The notes: generated by a model from the sequence alone, not told the origin. 64,000 bases of DNA from Aeromicrobium wangtongii (GCF_024584515.1 NZ_CP102173.1:1240001-1304000), one strand, 5' to 3'. Counted from the first letter of the stretch, positions 40,043-49,862 are shown. Numbers and translations: made by a program.

Positions 40043-42625
40043 ATGAGATGTGACACCAGCCCGGGAGGCCCATTGCCATCGTCACTGCGCACCGCGGACG
40101 ACGGATCGACGCCGGGGCAGGCGGTGCCTGCGTTCTGGAGCCGGTCGGCCGACGAGGTGCTGACGGCCCTCGGCTCGTCCACCGGGGGACTGACCACCCA
40201 GCAGGCGGACGCCGCACTGGAGGGTCAGACGTCCCGCCGGTCGGAGGCGACGCGGGAGGCGTCGAGCTGGCACCTGCTCCTGCGCCAGTTCGTGAGCCCG
40301 ATCGAGCTGATCCTGGTGGCGGCCACCGTCTTGTCCGGGATCCTCGGTGACTGGACCGATGCCGGCATCATCTTGGTGATCCTGGTCCTCTCCGGCGTGC
40401 TGGGATTCGTGCAGGAGCGCAACGCGGGCAAGGCGATGAAGGCGCTGCTGGCCTCGGTCGAGGTGACCGCACAGGTGCTGCGGGACGGCGAACGGGTCGC
40501 CGTCGCGATGGACGAGGTCGTCCCCGGGGACGTGGCCGTGCTCAGCGCCGGCGACCTCGTGCCCGGCGACTGCCTCGTGCTGACCTCGCGCGAGCTGGTG
40601 GTCGACGAGTCGGCCCTGACCGGGGAGACCTTCCCGGTGGAGAAGCGTCCCGGCATCATCCCGGCGGCGGCCGCGATCGCCGAACGGGCCAACGAGGTGT
40701 TCCTGGGCACGCACGTGTCCAGCGGGACCGCGACGGTCGTCGTCGTGCACACGGGCGCCCACACGGAGATCGCGGCCGTGTCCGCCCGGCTGCGGTCGCC
40801 GGCACCGCGGACCGGCTTCGAACGGGGCATGACGGCCTTCGGCCTCCTCCTGGGGCGGGTGATGCTGGTGTTCGCCGGCGTGATCCTGCTGCTGAACATC
40901 GCGCTGGACCGCAGCGTGCTGGACTCGGTGCTGTTCGCCCTGGCGCTGGCCGTCGGGGTCACGCCCCAGCTGCTGCCCGCGATCGTGAGCATCAGCCTGG
41001 CCCAAGGGGCACGCGCGATGGCGCGGCAGCGGGTCATCGTCCGGCGGCTGGACGTCATCGAGGACTTCGGGGCGATGCGGATCCTGTGCTCGGACAAGAC
41101 CGGCACCATGACGCAGGGCCGGATCGAGCTGGGGGCCGCGTTGACCCACGACGGCGCCGACAGCGCGACGGTCGCCGAGCTGGCCGCCCTCAACGCGGGG
41201 CTGCAGCAGGGGTGGAAGAACCCCATCGACGAGGCGATCATCCGCGCGCACCCGCCCGGCGCGGACGCCGAGGCAATCGACGAGCTGCCCTACGATTTCC
41301 GGCGCAAGCGACTGAGTGTGCTCGTGCGCAGAGGTGGGGCCGCGGAGCCGGTCGTGGTGACAAAGGGTGCGCTGGCCGATGTGCTGGCGGTCTGCACCGA
41401 GGCCCGGACGTCGACCGGGACGGTGCCGCTGGACGAGGCGGCCGGGCAGATCCAGCAGACCTTCGCGACCCTGAGCGCCGGCGGTTTCCGCGTGCTCGGT
41501 GTGGCCATGCGTCCGCTGCGGGTCGATCAGCTCCAGCTCGGCGACGAGGCGCACATGACCTTCATGGGCCTGCTGACCTTCGCGGATCCCGTGAAGCCCG
41601 ACGCCGCCGCGACCGTCGCGGACCTGGTCGATGCGGGGGTGTCGGTGCGGATGGTGACCGGCGACAACCGGCTGGTGGCGGCCCACGTCGCGGCGGCGGT
41701 GGGCCTGGACATCTCTCGGGTCTGGACGGGGGCCGACATCGATGACCTGGACGATGCAGCCCTGGCCGCCGCCCTCCAGGGGGTCGAGGTGTTCAGCGAG
41801 ATGAACCCCTTGCAGAAGGAGCGCGTCGTGCACGCCTTCCGCGCCACGGGGGAGGTGGTCGGGTACCTCGGCGACGGCATCAACGACGCCCCGTCCCTGC
41901 ACGCCGCCGATGTGGGGATCAGCGTCGACACCGCGGTGCCCGTCGCGAAGCAGTCCGCCGCGATCGTGCTCCTGGACAAGGACCTGGGGGTCCTGCTGCA
42001 CGGTGTCCGGCAGGGGCGGCAGACCTTCGCCAACACCATGAAGTACATCTTCATGACGACCAGCGCGAACTTCGGAAATGTCCTCAGCATGGCCTTCGCG
42101 GCCGTGACCCTGCCCTTCCTGCCGCTGCTGGCCGGCCAGATCCTTCTGGTCAACCTCCTCACCGACCTGCCGGCGGCCACGATCGCGACCGACCGCGTCG
42201 ATGCCGAGCAGCTGCGGCGGCCGAGGGAGTGGAACACGAGGCTGATCGGTCGGTACATGCTCGTCTTCGGCTCGCTCAGCACGGTCTTCGACCTGACGAC
42301 GTTCGTGGTCCTGCGCGTGGGGTTCGACGCCGATGCCACCGAGTTCCGCAGCGCCTGGTTCGTCGGCTCGGTGCTCACGGAGGTCGGCGTGCTGTTCGTC
42401 CTGCGGACCCGGCACCCGTTCTTCCGCAGCCGGCCGAGCGGCTGGCTCGTGCTCGCGTCGGTCGTGGTGGCGGCGGTGGCCGTCGCGTTGCCCTACTCGG
42501 ACGCGGCCGGAGCCTTGGGTCTGGAGCGCATCCCCGCCGGGCTGCTGGCCGTGGTCGTCCTGATCACGGTGGGCTACCTCGCGGCGACCGAGGTGATGAA
42601 GAGGTTCTTCTGGCGCACACGGTGA
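40043..42625 (+). CDS. Mg2+-transporting P-type ATPase (MgtA/MgtB-like, P3B)
   Basis: This 860-aa protein starts MRCDTSPGGPLPSSLRTADD at the ATG at 40043. P-type motifs are DESALTGETFPVEKRPG (TGE dephosphorylation loop), CSDKTGTMTQGR (phosphorylated Asp), MVTGDNRLVAAHVAAAVGLD and GDGINDAPSLHAADVGISVD (hinge). Helices include LDSVLFALALAVGVTPQLLP (TPxLLP as in MgtA). The C-terminal bundle contains TTSANFGNVLSMAFAAVTLP and LPLLAGQILLVNLLTDLPAA, diagnostic of the magnesium subgroup. It imports Mg2+ at the expense of ATP. No Mg-sensing leader is obvious. Confidence 0.92.
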   Translation: MRCDTSPGGPLPSSLRTADDGSTPGQAVPAFWSRSADEVLTALGSSTGGLTTQQADAALEGQTSRRSEATREASSWHLLLRQFVSPIELILVAATVLSGILGDWTDAGIILVILVLSGVLGFVQERNAGKAMKALLASVEVTAQVLRDGERVAVAMDEVVPGDVAVLSAGDLVPGDCLVLTSRELVVDESALTGETFPVEKRPGIIPAAAAIAERANEVFLGTHVSSGTATVVVVHTGAHTEIAAVSARLRSPAPRTGFERGMTAFGLLLGRVMLVFAGVILLLNIALDRSVLDSVLFALALAVGVTPQLLPAIVSISLAQGARAMARQRVIVRRLDVIEDFGAMRILCSDKTGTMTQGRIELGAALTHDGADSATVAELAALNAGLQQGWKNPIDEAIIRAHPPGADAEAIDELPYDFRRKRLSVLVRRGGAAEPVVVTKGALADVLAVCTEARTSTGTVPLDEAAGQIQQTFATLSAGGFRVLGVAMRPLRVDQLQLGDEAHMTFMGLLTFADPVKPDAAATVADLVDAGVSVRMVTGDNRLVAAHVAAAVGLDISRVWTGADIDDLDDAALAAALQGVEVFSEMNPLQKERVVHAFRATGEVVGYLGDGINDAPSLHAADVGISVDTAVPVAKQSAAIVLLDKDLGVLLHGVRQGRQTFANTMKYIFMTTSANFGNVLSMAFAAVTLPFLPLLAGQILLVNLLTDLPAATIATDRVDAEQLRRPREWNTRLIGRYMLVFGSLSTVFDLTTFVVLRVGFDADATEFRSAWFVGSVLTEVGVLFVLRTRHPFFRSRPSGWLVLASVVVAAVAVALPYSDAAGALGLERIPAGLLAVVVLITVGYLAATEVMKRFFWRTR

Positions 42626-42689
42626 CTCATATATTCTCTATACTTTGCGGACGTGCGCGAAGAGGTCGCGTCAGCCCGAGGAGTCGCCG

Positions 42690-43433
42690 ATGTCCAGCAC
42701 CGTTGCCAAGGGGCCCAAGTTCGCCCTGGTCCTGCCCTCGACCAACACCTCGGTCGAGCGCGAGTTCTCGCACCTGCGTCCGCAGGACTGCTCGTGGCAC
42801 ACCGGCCGGATCATGATCAAGGCGCCCGCGCTGGACTCCGCGGATGCCTTCGGCGCCTTCCGCGAGTGCCTCAACGAGGCCCTGCCCGCGGCGCTCGAGA
42901 CCGTGCTGACCTGCAAGCCCGACTACGTCGTGATGGGCATGTCGGCCGAGACGTTCTGGGGCGGTGTGAAGGGCAATGCGGCCTTCGAGCAGAACGTGCG
43001 GGAGCTGACCGGGCTCGAGGTGACCACGGGAGCCACCGCCGCCGGTGAGGCGCTCAAGGCCTTCGGCGCCAAGCGGATCGGCATCGTGACGCCGTACCAG
43101 CCGGTCGGCGACGAGCAGGTCGTCGACTACTTCACCGAGCTGGGCTTCGACGTCGCCGCGATCCACGGCCTGTGCTCGGAGTCGGCGACCTCGATCGCCG
43201 ACGAGACGCCCGAGACGCTGCGCGCGGCCTTCCTGGCGGTCGACGGCCCCGATGTCGATGCGCTGATCCAGTGCGGCACGAACCTGGAGTGCATCGCGGT
43301 GGCCGCCGAGCTGGAGAAGGAGCTCGGCAAGCCGGTCATCGCGATCAACCTGGCCACGATGTGGCACGCCTTCCGGGTCAACGGCATCGACGACCACATC
43401 GCTGGCTACGGCTCGCTGCTCGAGCTGCACTGA
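42690..43433 (+). CDS. Asp/Glu racemase superfamily (arylmalonate decarboxylase/maleate isomerase-like)
   Basis: This 247-aa protein starts MSSTVAKGPKFALVLPSTNT. The signature PSTNTSVEREF near residue 17 is shared by maleate isomerases and arylmalonate decarboxylases. Of the two catalytic Cys positions of the superfamily, the second is present (VDALIQCGTNLEC). The first position (VVMGMSAETFWGG) has no Cys, as in arylmalonate decarboxylase. This suggests a one-Cys decarboxylase or isomerase acting on a malonate- or maleate-like substrate. An AT-rich tract (CATATATTCTCTATAC, 42627-42642) lies upstream. Dabb and permease genes follow on the same strand. Confidence 0.85.
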   Translation: MSSTVAKGPKFALVLPSTNTSVEREFSHLRPQDCSWHTGRIMIKAPALDSADAFGAFRECLNEALPAALETVLTCKPDYVVMGMSAETFWGGVKGNAAFEQNVRELTGLEVTTGATAAGEALKAFGAKRIGIVTPYQPVGDEQVVDYFTELGFDVAAIHGLCSESATSIADETPETLRAAFLAVDGPDVDALIQCGTNLECIAVAAELEKELGKPVIAINLATMWHAFRVNGIDDHIAGYGSLLELH

Positions 43434-43456
43434 CCCGACCGACCACCAGGAGAGAC

Positions 43457-43774
43457 ATGTTCAACCACGTAGGCCACCTCACCCTCGTCCCCGAGGCCAC
43501 CGACGACCAGATCGAGGGGATCGTCGCCGGGCTGCTCGGGCTGCCGGCGCAGATCGACGGGTTGGTCGAGGCGCAGGTGGTTCGCGACGCCGGCCTGACC
43601 CCGGGCAATGCGAACCTTCGGTTCCAGATGCGGTTCGACTCGGTGGAGTCGTGGCAGGGCTACAAGACCCACCCGGCGCACGTCGCGGTGGTCACCGATC
43701 ACATCGGGCCGGTCCTGGGCTCCAAGGCATTCGTCCAGTACGAGGACGACGCAGTGCGGTCTGCCGGCGCCTGA
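43457..43774 (+). CDS. Dabb (stress-responsive A/B barrel) family protein
   Basis: This 105-aa protein begins MFNHVGHLTLVPEATDDQIE and contains NLRFQMRFDSVESWQGYKTH, PAHVAVVTDHIGPVLGSKA and a C-terminal VQYED. This is the ferredoxin-like dimeric barrel pattern H(L/I)..(L/F).......H..V. An AGGAGAG precedes the ATG. Members include small cyclases and decarboxylases. It starts 23 bp after the racemase-like gene, so they probably act in one pathway. No substrate can be named. Confidence 0.85.
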   Translation: MFNHVGHLTLVPEATDDQIEGIVAGLLGLPAQIDGLVEAQVVRDAGLTPGNANLRFQMRFDSVESWQGYKTHPAHVAVVTDHIGPVLGSKAFVQYEDDAVRSAGA

Positions 43775-43851
43775 CGGACCACGCCGTCCGGTGCGGGCGG
43801 CAGGGTCCTTGGGCCGGTGTGCGGGGCGGGCGGACCGCCTACCGTCGCAGA

Positions 43852-45465
43852 GTGGAGACCAATTCCGGAGTGCCGAAGCGCTCAGTCGGCCCCCTGGGCC
43901 TGACGTTCGTGGCGGTGGGCGGCATGGTGGGGTCCGGCATCTTGTTCGCGCCCCTGTTCGCTGCCCGTCGGGCCGGACCGGCGGCGATCATCGCGTGGCC
44001 CATCGGGGGCCTGATGATGCTCTCGATCGCACTGGTGTTCGCCGAGGTCGCGGCGATGCTCCCGGTCGTCGGTGGGCTGGGCAGGATGCCGACGTTCAGT
44101 CATGGACGGGGGGTCAGCATCGTGGTCGGCTGGGTGGCCTGGGTCGGATATGTGACCGCTGCGCCGATCGAGACGCAGGCGATGCTGGAGTACGCGAGCA
44201 ACGAGCCGGCCTTCGACTGGCTGTTCGTGGCCAGCTCGTCGGCGGACGGGGGGAGCGCGCTGAGCCCGGGTGGTGTCGTCGCGGCCGCCGTCGTCATGGC
44301 GGTGTTCGTGGTGTTGAACGCCTTCGGCGTGGCGCTGTTCGCCCGCCTCAACACCATGCTGACCTGGGTCAAGGTCCTGGTCCCCACCGTCATCGCGGTG
44401 GCGCTGCTGACCCGGTTCTCGACCGAACCGATCCGCGAGCAGGGATTCGCACCAGAGGGCTTCAGCGGCGTGCTGGCGGCGATCAGCAGTGGTGGGGTGG
44501 TCTTCGCCTTCCTCGGTTTCCGCCACGCCCTCGACATGGCGGGTGAGACGAGACGGCCGCAGCGGACGATCCCGGTGGCTCTCATCGGAGGGATCACGCT
44601 GTGCATCGTGCTGTTCACTGTCCTGCAGATCGGCTTCGTGGGCGCCCTCGACCCCGACCAGGTCGCGCGGGGCTGGCCCGACCTGCAGCACGGTGGCGCC
44701 AACGGGCCGTTGGCGGCCGTGCTGACGGCGCTGGGCATGAGCGTCCTGGCAAAGACCGTGATCGCTGATGCCGTCATCGGTCCGTTCGGCGCCGGTCTCG
44801 TCTCGACCGCATCGACCGGCCGGCTCGCGGTGGCGGTGAGCGAGGCCGGCCTGTTCCCGCCTCGGATCGCCCGGTTCTCGATGGCCGGGGTGCCGCTGCC
44901 GGCCCTCGTGCTGAATCTGGTCGTGGGGCTCGTGCTGCTGATCGGCTTCCGGGACGGCTGGTCGGAGCTGCTGGCCTTCAACTCCAGTGCCATCGTGCTC
45001 TCGATGTGCCTGGGGCCGATCACGGTGCTCGCCCTGCGCAGGCAGGTGCCGGACCGCCACCGTCCGCTGCGGCTGCCCGCCCTGCCGGTGTTGGCGCGCT
45101 TCGCCTTCGTCGTGGTCGGTCTGATCGTGTACTGGACCGGATGGCAGACGATGTCCAGGCTCGCGATCCCCGTCTTGCTGGGTGCCGCCATCTTGGCGTG
45201 GCGCGTCGTTCACGATCGGAGGCTGGCGGCGACGCTGGACCTGCGCTGCGTCGCCTGGCTCGGGCCGTACTTCGTGGGGTTGCTCGTCCTGGCGTTCGCC
45301 GGTCGCTACGGCGGCGGTCGCGAGTGGCTGCCGGCGGGCGTCGACCTGGCGGTGGTGACTGCCTTCGGGCTCATCATGTTCGAGTGGGGACTTCGTTCCG
45401 CCCTGCCCGCCTCGCAGGCGGCGGCCCTGGTCGCGGAGGTCCCGCCGCTCCCCGCGGAGGCCTGA
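43852..45465 (+). CDS. APC-superfamily amino acid/organic acid permease
   Basis: This 537-aa membrane transporter starts at a GTG (43852) with no clear Shine-Dalgarno sequence. TM1 contains the broken-helix GGMVGSGILFAPLF (GxxxGxGIF-like substrate site). About 12 hydrophobic segments follow (IIAWPIGGLMMLSIALVFAE, GVVAAAVVMAVFVVLNAFGV, LVLNLVVGLVLLIGFRDGW). The consensus ALVFAEVAAMLPVVGGLGRM matches TM2-TM3. It sits 77 bp after the Dabb gene and may import the substrate of the racemase/Dabb pair. Confidence 0.88.
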   Translation: METNSGVPKRSVGPLGLTFVAVGGMVGSGILFAPLFAARRAGPAAIIAWPIGGLMMLSIALVFAEVAAMLPVVGGLGRMPTFSHGRGVSIVVGWVAWVGYVTAAPIETQAMLEYASNEPAFDWLFVASSSADGGSALSPGGVVAAAVVMAVFVVLNAFGVALFARLNTMLTWVKVLVPTVIAVALLTRFSTEPIREQGFAPEGFSGVLAAISSGGVVFAFLGFRHALDMAGETRRPQRTIPVALIGGITLCIVLFTVLQIGFVGALDPDQVARGWPDLQHGGANGPLAAVLTALGMSVLAKTVIADAVIGPFGAGLVSTASTGRLAVAVSEAGLFPPRIARFSMAGVPLPALVLNLVVGLVLLIGFRDGWSELLAFNSSAIVLSMCLGPITVLALRRQVPDRHRPLRLPALPVLARFAFVVVGLIVYWTGWQTMSRLAIPVLLGAAILAWRVVHDRRLAATLDLRCVAWLGPYFVGLLVLAFAGRYGGGREWLPAGVDLAVVTAFGLIMFEWGLRSALPASQAAALVAEVPPLPAEA

Positions 45466-45480
45466 GACCCCTAGGGGCCG

Positions 45481-46545
45481 TCACTTCGACTTCGACGTAC
45501 CGCTCTCCAGGATGGAGACGATCGAGTAGAGCGTGAAGCAGATCGCGCCCAGGCCCACCAGCACCCGCGCGGCGATGAAGACGTTGGTGTCGGTGACAGC
45601 GGCCTGGAAGACGAACGCCGCCAGGAACAGGCAGCTCAGGGCGGTCACCACCGGGATCAGGGGCACCCGGTTGGCGAGCGCGAAGGTGCGCCGCCACACC
45701 AGGGCGAGCAGGCCGACCTTGCTCAGGATGCTGAAGCAGACCAGGCCCAGGCCGGTCATCACGAAGCCGGGCGTCCGGTAGTACGGCTCGTTGTCGAGGA
45801 TCAGCAGCACCACGCCCCACACCATGCTGAGGGTGCCCATCATGATCACGAGCCACGGCCATCCATCGCGGTCCCGCGGACCGTAGGTGTCCTGGACCTG
45901 GCGCAGGATGCTCCACACCAGCCCGATGAGGCTCGTGCAGATCATCGCGAGGCCGCTTACCACGTGGCCCACCGTGAACCTGCTCGGCGAGGTCGTCAGC
46001 AGCAGGTTGCCGATCCCGAAGGCCCAGGCGACCGCCGCCATCAGCACCGGCAGCGCCGCGAGCACGACGACGGCGCCTCGGGAGAACGCCCCCGATGGCG
46101 TCGTCCGGTCGCCGACCGGCCTGGCGGAGTTGGCAGGGATCATCGAGAACTTGATGGAGGCCGTCGCCACGGTGGCCACGCACCCGCAGATCAGCCCGAT
46201 CCCGAGGATGACGTGCCCGGCGACGTACTCCGGGCTCTGGCCGCTGCCCGAGACGCCGGAGAACAGGTTGATGCCGTACGCCACGGTGCCGATCGCCGCC
46301 AGGTAGCCGAGCGCCGGGTACAGGACCCGGTCGATGGTGTTGAAGCGGCCGATCAGCTGGCGGATGATCGTGGCGGCGGTGCAGAACAGGCACAGGCAGA
46401 TCGCGCCGAGGAAGGTGACCACGCGCCCCGCCACGAAGTTTCCCGCGGCGTCGCCGTCGTTCCAGACGTAGGCGCCGAACCCGATGCAGACGCCCATCAT
46501 GGCCAATGGAATGGCCCGGAAGATGACGCTGACCCAGTAGTTCAT
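45481..46545 (-). CDS. DUF2776 (YhiM-like) integral membrane protein
   Basis: This 354-aa protein starts MNYWVSVIFRAIPLAMMGVC. It has about ten hydrophobic helices with an internal repeat: VAGRVVTFLGAICLCLFCTA, GHVILGIGLICGCVATVATA, FTVGHVVSGLAMICTSLIGL, YRTPGFVMTGLGLVCFSILS and FIAARVLVGLGAICFTLYSI. The pattern and length match DUF2776, whose E. coli member YhiM is linked to acid tolerance; the mechanism is unknown. It converges on the permease gene with 15 bp between stops. Confidence 0.8.
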   Translation of the reverse strand: MNYWVSVIFRAIPLAMMGVCIGFGAYVWNDGDAAGNFVAGRVVTFLGAICLCLFCTAATIIRQLIGRFNTIDRVLYPALGYLAAIGTVAYGINLFSGVSGSGQSPEYVAGHVILGIGLICGCVATVATASIKFSMIPANSARPVGDRTTPSGAFSRGAVVVLAALPVLMAAVAWAFGIGNLLLTTSPSRFTVGHVVSGLAMICTSLIGLVWSILRQVQDTYGPRDRDGWPWLVIMMGTLSMVWGVVLLILDNEPYYRTPGFVMTGLGLVCFSILSKVGLLALVWRRTFALANRVPLIPVVTALSCLFLAAFVFQAAVTDTNVFIAARVLVGLGAICFTLYSIVSILESGTSKSK

Positions 46546-46882
46546 GCCACCACGACCCTCGGTCACTTGGAGTCCACCTGACCCCACAACTGAAGCAGGG
46601 CTAGCACCGTCAGCTCAGTGGCAATCGGCCCCTGCGGCAGTGACATAGGGCCTTGGCGCAGCCATCACGAATAGGACGCTCGGGCACCCGGCCGGACCGG
46701 GCGGACCAAGATCAGACGGGTCAGTCAGGCGGGTCAAGACGGGACGGTCAGGGACCAAAGTTCATGGGGGAATGGTCACAGTGCCCTACTCGCCCCAGGT
46801 GAAGCGCTCGCAAGGTGGAACATCGTGCCTCAGCCGGTCAATGGATGCCCGGAAGCGCACGCCCGGGTTGTGAGGGGACATC
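46546..46882. other. Intergenic region with short GGTCA-rich repeats
   Basis: No gene is supported here. Between about 46705 and 46760 the sequence contains several near-copies of a (G)ACGGGTCA/GGCGGGTCA motif in direct orientation. The stretch presumably carries the promoters of the DUF2776 gene and the large surface-protein gene, but none could be assigned. Confidence 0.45.
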
Positions 46883-49852
46883 GTGCCGAACCTACGACGA
46901 GTGGTCAGCGGGACCACGGCCTGCCTGATCGCGGCGACGGCACTGGCGGTAGCGCCCGGCGTGAGCCGGGCACCGGCCTCCGCCGACCCCCCGACCGGGG
47001 GCAGCACCATCGTCCGAGAGACCTTCACCGGTGCGTCGGTGCCTGACCCGGCCTGGACCGTCCAGGGCCGGACCTGCCTGACCGGCGCCACCGCCGCCCC
47101 CCCGGTCGGCGCAGCGAACATCCCCACCTGTGCGAACCGCCGGGTTGGCGACGTGCCGGCGATCGGGACTCCGGGATACCTCCAGCTGACCGACGAGCAG
47201 CTGCAGACCGCCGGGAGCGTGCTCTACAACCGACCGGTCCCCGCCACTGCCGGTGTCTCCATCACGTTCGACCAGTTCCAGTACGGCGGCACCGGCGCCG
47301 ACGGCATTGGGTTCTTCCTGGTCGACGGCTCCACCAACCTGACGGCGACCGGCGCGCCGGGAGGCAGCCTCGGATATGCCCAGCGGCGGGCCGGGCAGGG
47401 CGCGTTCGAGCCCGGGGTGGTCGGCGGCTTGCTCGGCGTCGGGCTCGACGCGTTCGGCAACTACTACAACGACGGCGAGGCCCGGGGCACCGGTTGCCCC
47501 GCCGACCAGGCTTCCCCGTCCACCGCCGAGGGGCCGATAGCACCCAACGTGATCACCCTGCGCGGCCCGGGTCAGGGGACCGTGGGGTACTGCTACCTGG
47601 CCTCGACCACGCCTCCGGCGCCGGCGGACCCGGACAACCCCGGGACGACCCTGAACGGGGGCGCCGGGACGCTGCGTGCCACCACCTTGGCCGGCTCCTG
47701 GCGCCAGGTGAACATCCAGGTGACGCCCGCGCCCAATCCTCGGGTGATCGTCCAGGTCCGGTACAACCCGGCCGATGCGGACGACCCGTGGATCACCGAG
47801 CTGGACGTACCGGCTCCCGCGGACCTGCCGAGCACCTACAAGTTCGGCCTCTCCGCCGCCACCGGAGGGCAGAACGATGTGCACTTGATCCGCAACGCCC
47901 TGGTGCAGTCGGTCGTACCGCTCTCCCAGCTGCAGCTGGAGAAGCAGGTGGACAGGTCCGGCCAGCCGCTGCCGGCGGTGATCACCGCCGGAACCGTGAT
48001 CCCGTACCAGTACACGGTCACCAACGCCGGCCAGGAGACCCTGTCGACCCTTGACATCACCGACGACCGGATCACCGGAGCGATCACCTGTGACGCCACG
48101 ACGCTACCGCCGGCCCCCGCTGCAGGCTCCACCACCGTGTGTCGCGGCACCTACACCGTCACGGCGGCGGATGTAGCAGCCGGTTCGGTCGTGAACACGG
48201 CCACCGCCACGGCGGTGAGTCCCGGGGGCGACGACATCACCTCGCCGGAGGCGACCGTCACGGTCCCGCTGGTATCGGCGCTCTCGCTCACCAAGACCGT
48301 GCAGACCCCCGGGCCCTACGAGGGGGGGCAGGAGATCGAATACCAGTACACGGTGACGAACACCGGCGGCTCCACGGTGTCCAACATCGACGTCACCGAT
48401 GACCGTGTCGGTGCGGAGGCGCTGGTCTGCCAGGAGAATCTGTTGGACCCGGGCGCCTCCACCACCTGCACCGGCACCTACGTGATCGACGCCGCGCAGG
48501 CGGACGCGTCGGGTCGGATCGTCAACACCGCTGTGGCCACCGGCCTCAGCCCGATCGGCCAGAACGTCCAGTCGCCACAGGCGCAGGCGACGATCACGCT
48601 CGGCACCGACCCGGCTCTGAGCCTGGAGAAGACCGCGAGCCCCACCACCGTCACGGCGGTCGGCCAACAGGTGACCTACTCGTTCCTGGTCACCAACACC
48701 GGCAACGTCCCGATCGGGAACATTGCGGTCGTCGAGGACAGCTTCACCGGGTCCGGGACCTTGCCGGACGCGACGTGCCCCGCTGAGCCGGCTCAGCTGG
48801 CACCCGGCGACAGTGTGGTCTGCACCAGCGTCTACACGGTGACGGCGGCAGACCTGGACGGTGCGGGGCTGCGCAACACCGCCCGGGGGATCGGCATAGA
48901 CGCCGCCAGGCAAGACATTTCGTCGTCGCCCGACTCCGCCGCCGTGCAGGTGGACGCGCCCGCCCCCCAGCCACGGCCCCAGCCGCGGATCGGCACCCGC
49001 ACCTCGCAGCAGCGGGTCAAGCCGGGGCAGTCCTTTTACGACCGCGTCCTGGTCACCGGCCTGGCCTCGGGAACCACGGTGCCAGCCACCGCGCGGCTCT
49101 ACGGACCGTTCACGTCACTCTCGCGCGCGTCCTGCAGCCAGGCCCACCTGGTGCGCACCGTGAGGTGGAGTGCCACGAGCGGCTGGTCCAGGACTCCGGC
49201 GGTGAAGCTCTCCGAGCCGGGCGTCTACACCTGGCAGGTGGCGACCCAGGAGACGGGCGCCGCCCAGGCGGCCTCAACGCGGTGCGGCCTCGCCTCCGAG
49301 ACCACGACCGTGGCCAAGCCGACGTACGCCGTGCCGGTGATCAACGGCGGATTCTTCGGCGTCCTCGGTGGACCGAGCGCCGCCCAGGCCGGTCGTGCCG
49401 CGCGGGACGGGATCAGGGCGCCGCGGTTCGGCTTGCGCGCCCGGGTGACGTCGACAACGATCACCCGTGGTGGTCGGATGAAGCTGCCCGGCGACGTGGC
49501 CGTGACCGCCCGGCTGCGGAAGTCGGCGGGATTCGGCGACAAGATCGGTACCACGATTGTCGCCGGGCACGTCTCCGACCGGTCCGACCGCCCCGGAGCC
49601 ATGGCGGGACTGCGGCGGGCCAAGCCCGGTCAGTCGGTGACGGTGCGCAGCGGCGGCAAGACGTACCGGTACAAGGTGATCGCGAACAGGGCGTACGACC
49701 GGACCCGGAAGCTGCCCGAGCGGTTGTTCAAGACCACCGGAGCCCCCCGGCTGGTGCTGGTCAGCTGCAGCGACCGGATCGTCTACCGCAACGGGCGCTT
49801 CCACTACGCGAAGTCCCGGGTGGTCGTGGCCAAGCCGGTGGTGGGTCGGTAG
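46883..49852 (+). CDS. Secreted lectin-like/DUF11 surface protein with C-terminal sortase domain
   Basis: This 989-aa protein starts at a GTG after GAGGGG. A signal peptide (MPNLRRVVSGTTACLIAATA) is followed by a legume-lectin-like domain (about residues 45-340: VSITFDQFQYGGTGADGIGF with FLVDG, LLGVGLDAFGNYYND). Three DUF11 repeats (about 345-690) each have a VTNTGG/N segment and a C..T..APG..T.C..TYTVTAAD unit. A Pro-rich linker (APAPQPRPQPRIGTRTSQQ) and an Ig-like domain precede a sortase-like C-terminus (about 840-989) with H896 (IVAGHVSDRSDRPGAM) and C962 (APRLVLVSCSD). A nearby Arg is present but not at the exact expected spacing. No LPxTG anchor or C-terminal membrane helix is seen. Confidence 0.85.
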   Translation: MPNLRRVVSGTTACLIAATALAVAPGVSRAPASADPPTGGSTIVRETFTGASVPDPAWTVQGRTCLTGATAAPPVGAANIPTCANRRVGDVPAIGTPGYLQLTDEQLQTAGSVLYNRPVPATAGVSITFDQFQYGGTGADGIGFFLVDGSTNLTATGAPGGSLGYAQRRAGQGAFEPGVVGGLLGVGLDAFGNYYNDGEARGTGCPADQASPSTAEGPIAPNVITLRGPGQGTVGYCYLASTTPPAPADPDNPGTTLNGGAGTLRATTLAGSWRQVNIQVTPAPNPRVIVQVRYNPADADDPWITELDVPAPADLPSTYKFGLSAATGGQNDVHLIRNALVQSVVPLSQLQLEKQVDRSGQPLPAVITAGTVIPYQYTVTNAGQETLSTLDITDDRITGAITCDATTLPPAPAAGSTTVCRGTYTVTAADVAAGSVVNTATATAVSPGGDDITSPEATVTVPLVSALSLTKTVQTPGPYEGGQEIEYQYTVTNTGGSTVSNIDVTDDRVGAEALVCQENLLDPGASTTCTGTYVIDAAQADASGRIVNTAVATGLSPIGQNVQSPQAQATITLGTDPALSLEKTASPTTVTAVGQQVTYSFLVTNTGNVPIGNIAVVEDSFTGSGTLPDATCPAEPAQLAPGDSVVCTSVYTVTAADLDGAGLRNTARGIGIDAARQDISSSPDSAAVQVDAPAPQPRPQPRIGTRTSQQRVKPGQSFYDRVLVTGLASGTTVPATARLYGPFTSLSRASCSQAHLVRTVRWSATSGWSRTPAVKLSEPGVYTWQVATQETGAAQAASTRCGLASETTTVAKPTYAVPVINGGFFGVLGGPSAAQAGRAARDGIRAPRFGLRARVTSTTITRGGRMKLPGDVAVTARLRKSAGFGDKIGTTIVAGHVSDRSDRPGAMAGLRRAKPGQSVTVRSGGKTYRYKVIANRAYDRTRKLPERLFKTTGAPRLVLVSCSDRIVYRNGRFHYAKSRVVVAKPVVGR

Positions 49853-49862
49853 GAGACCGACC

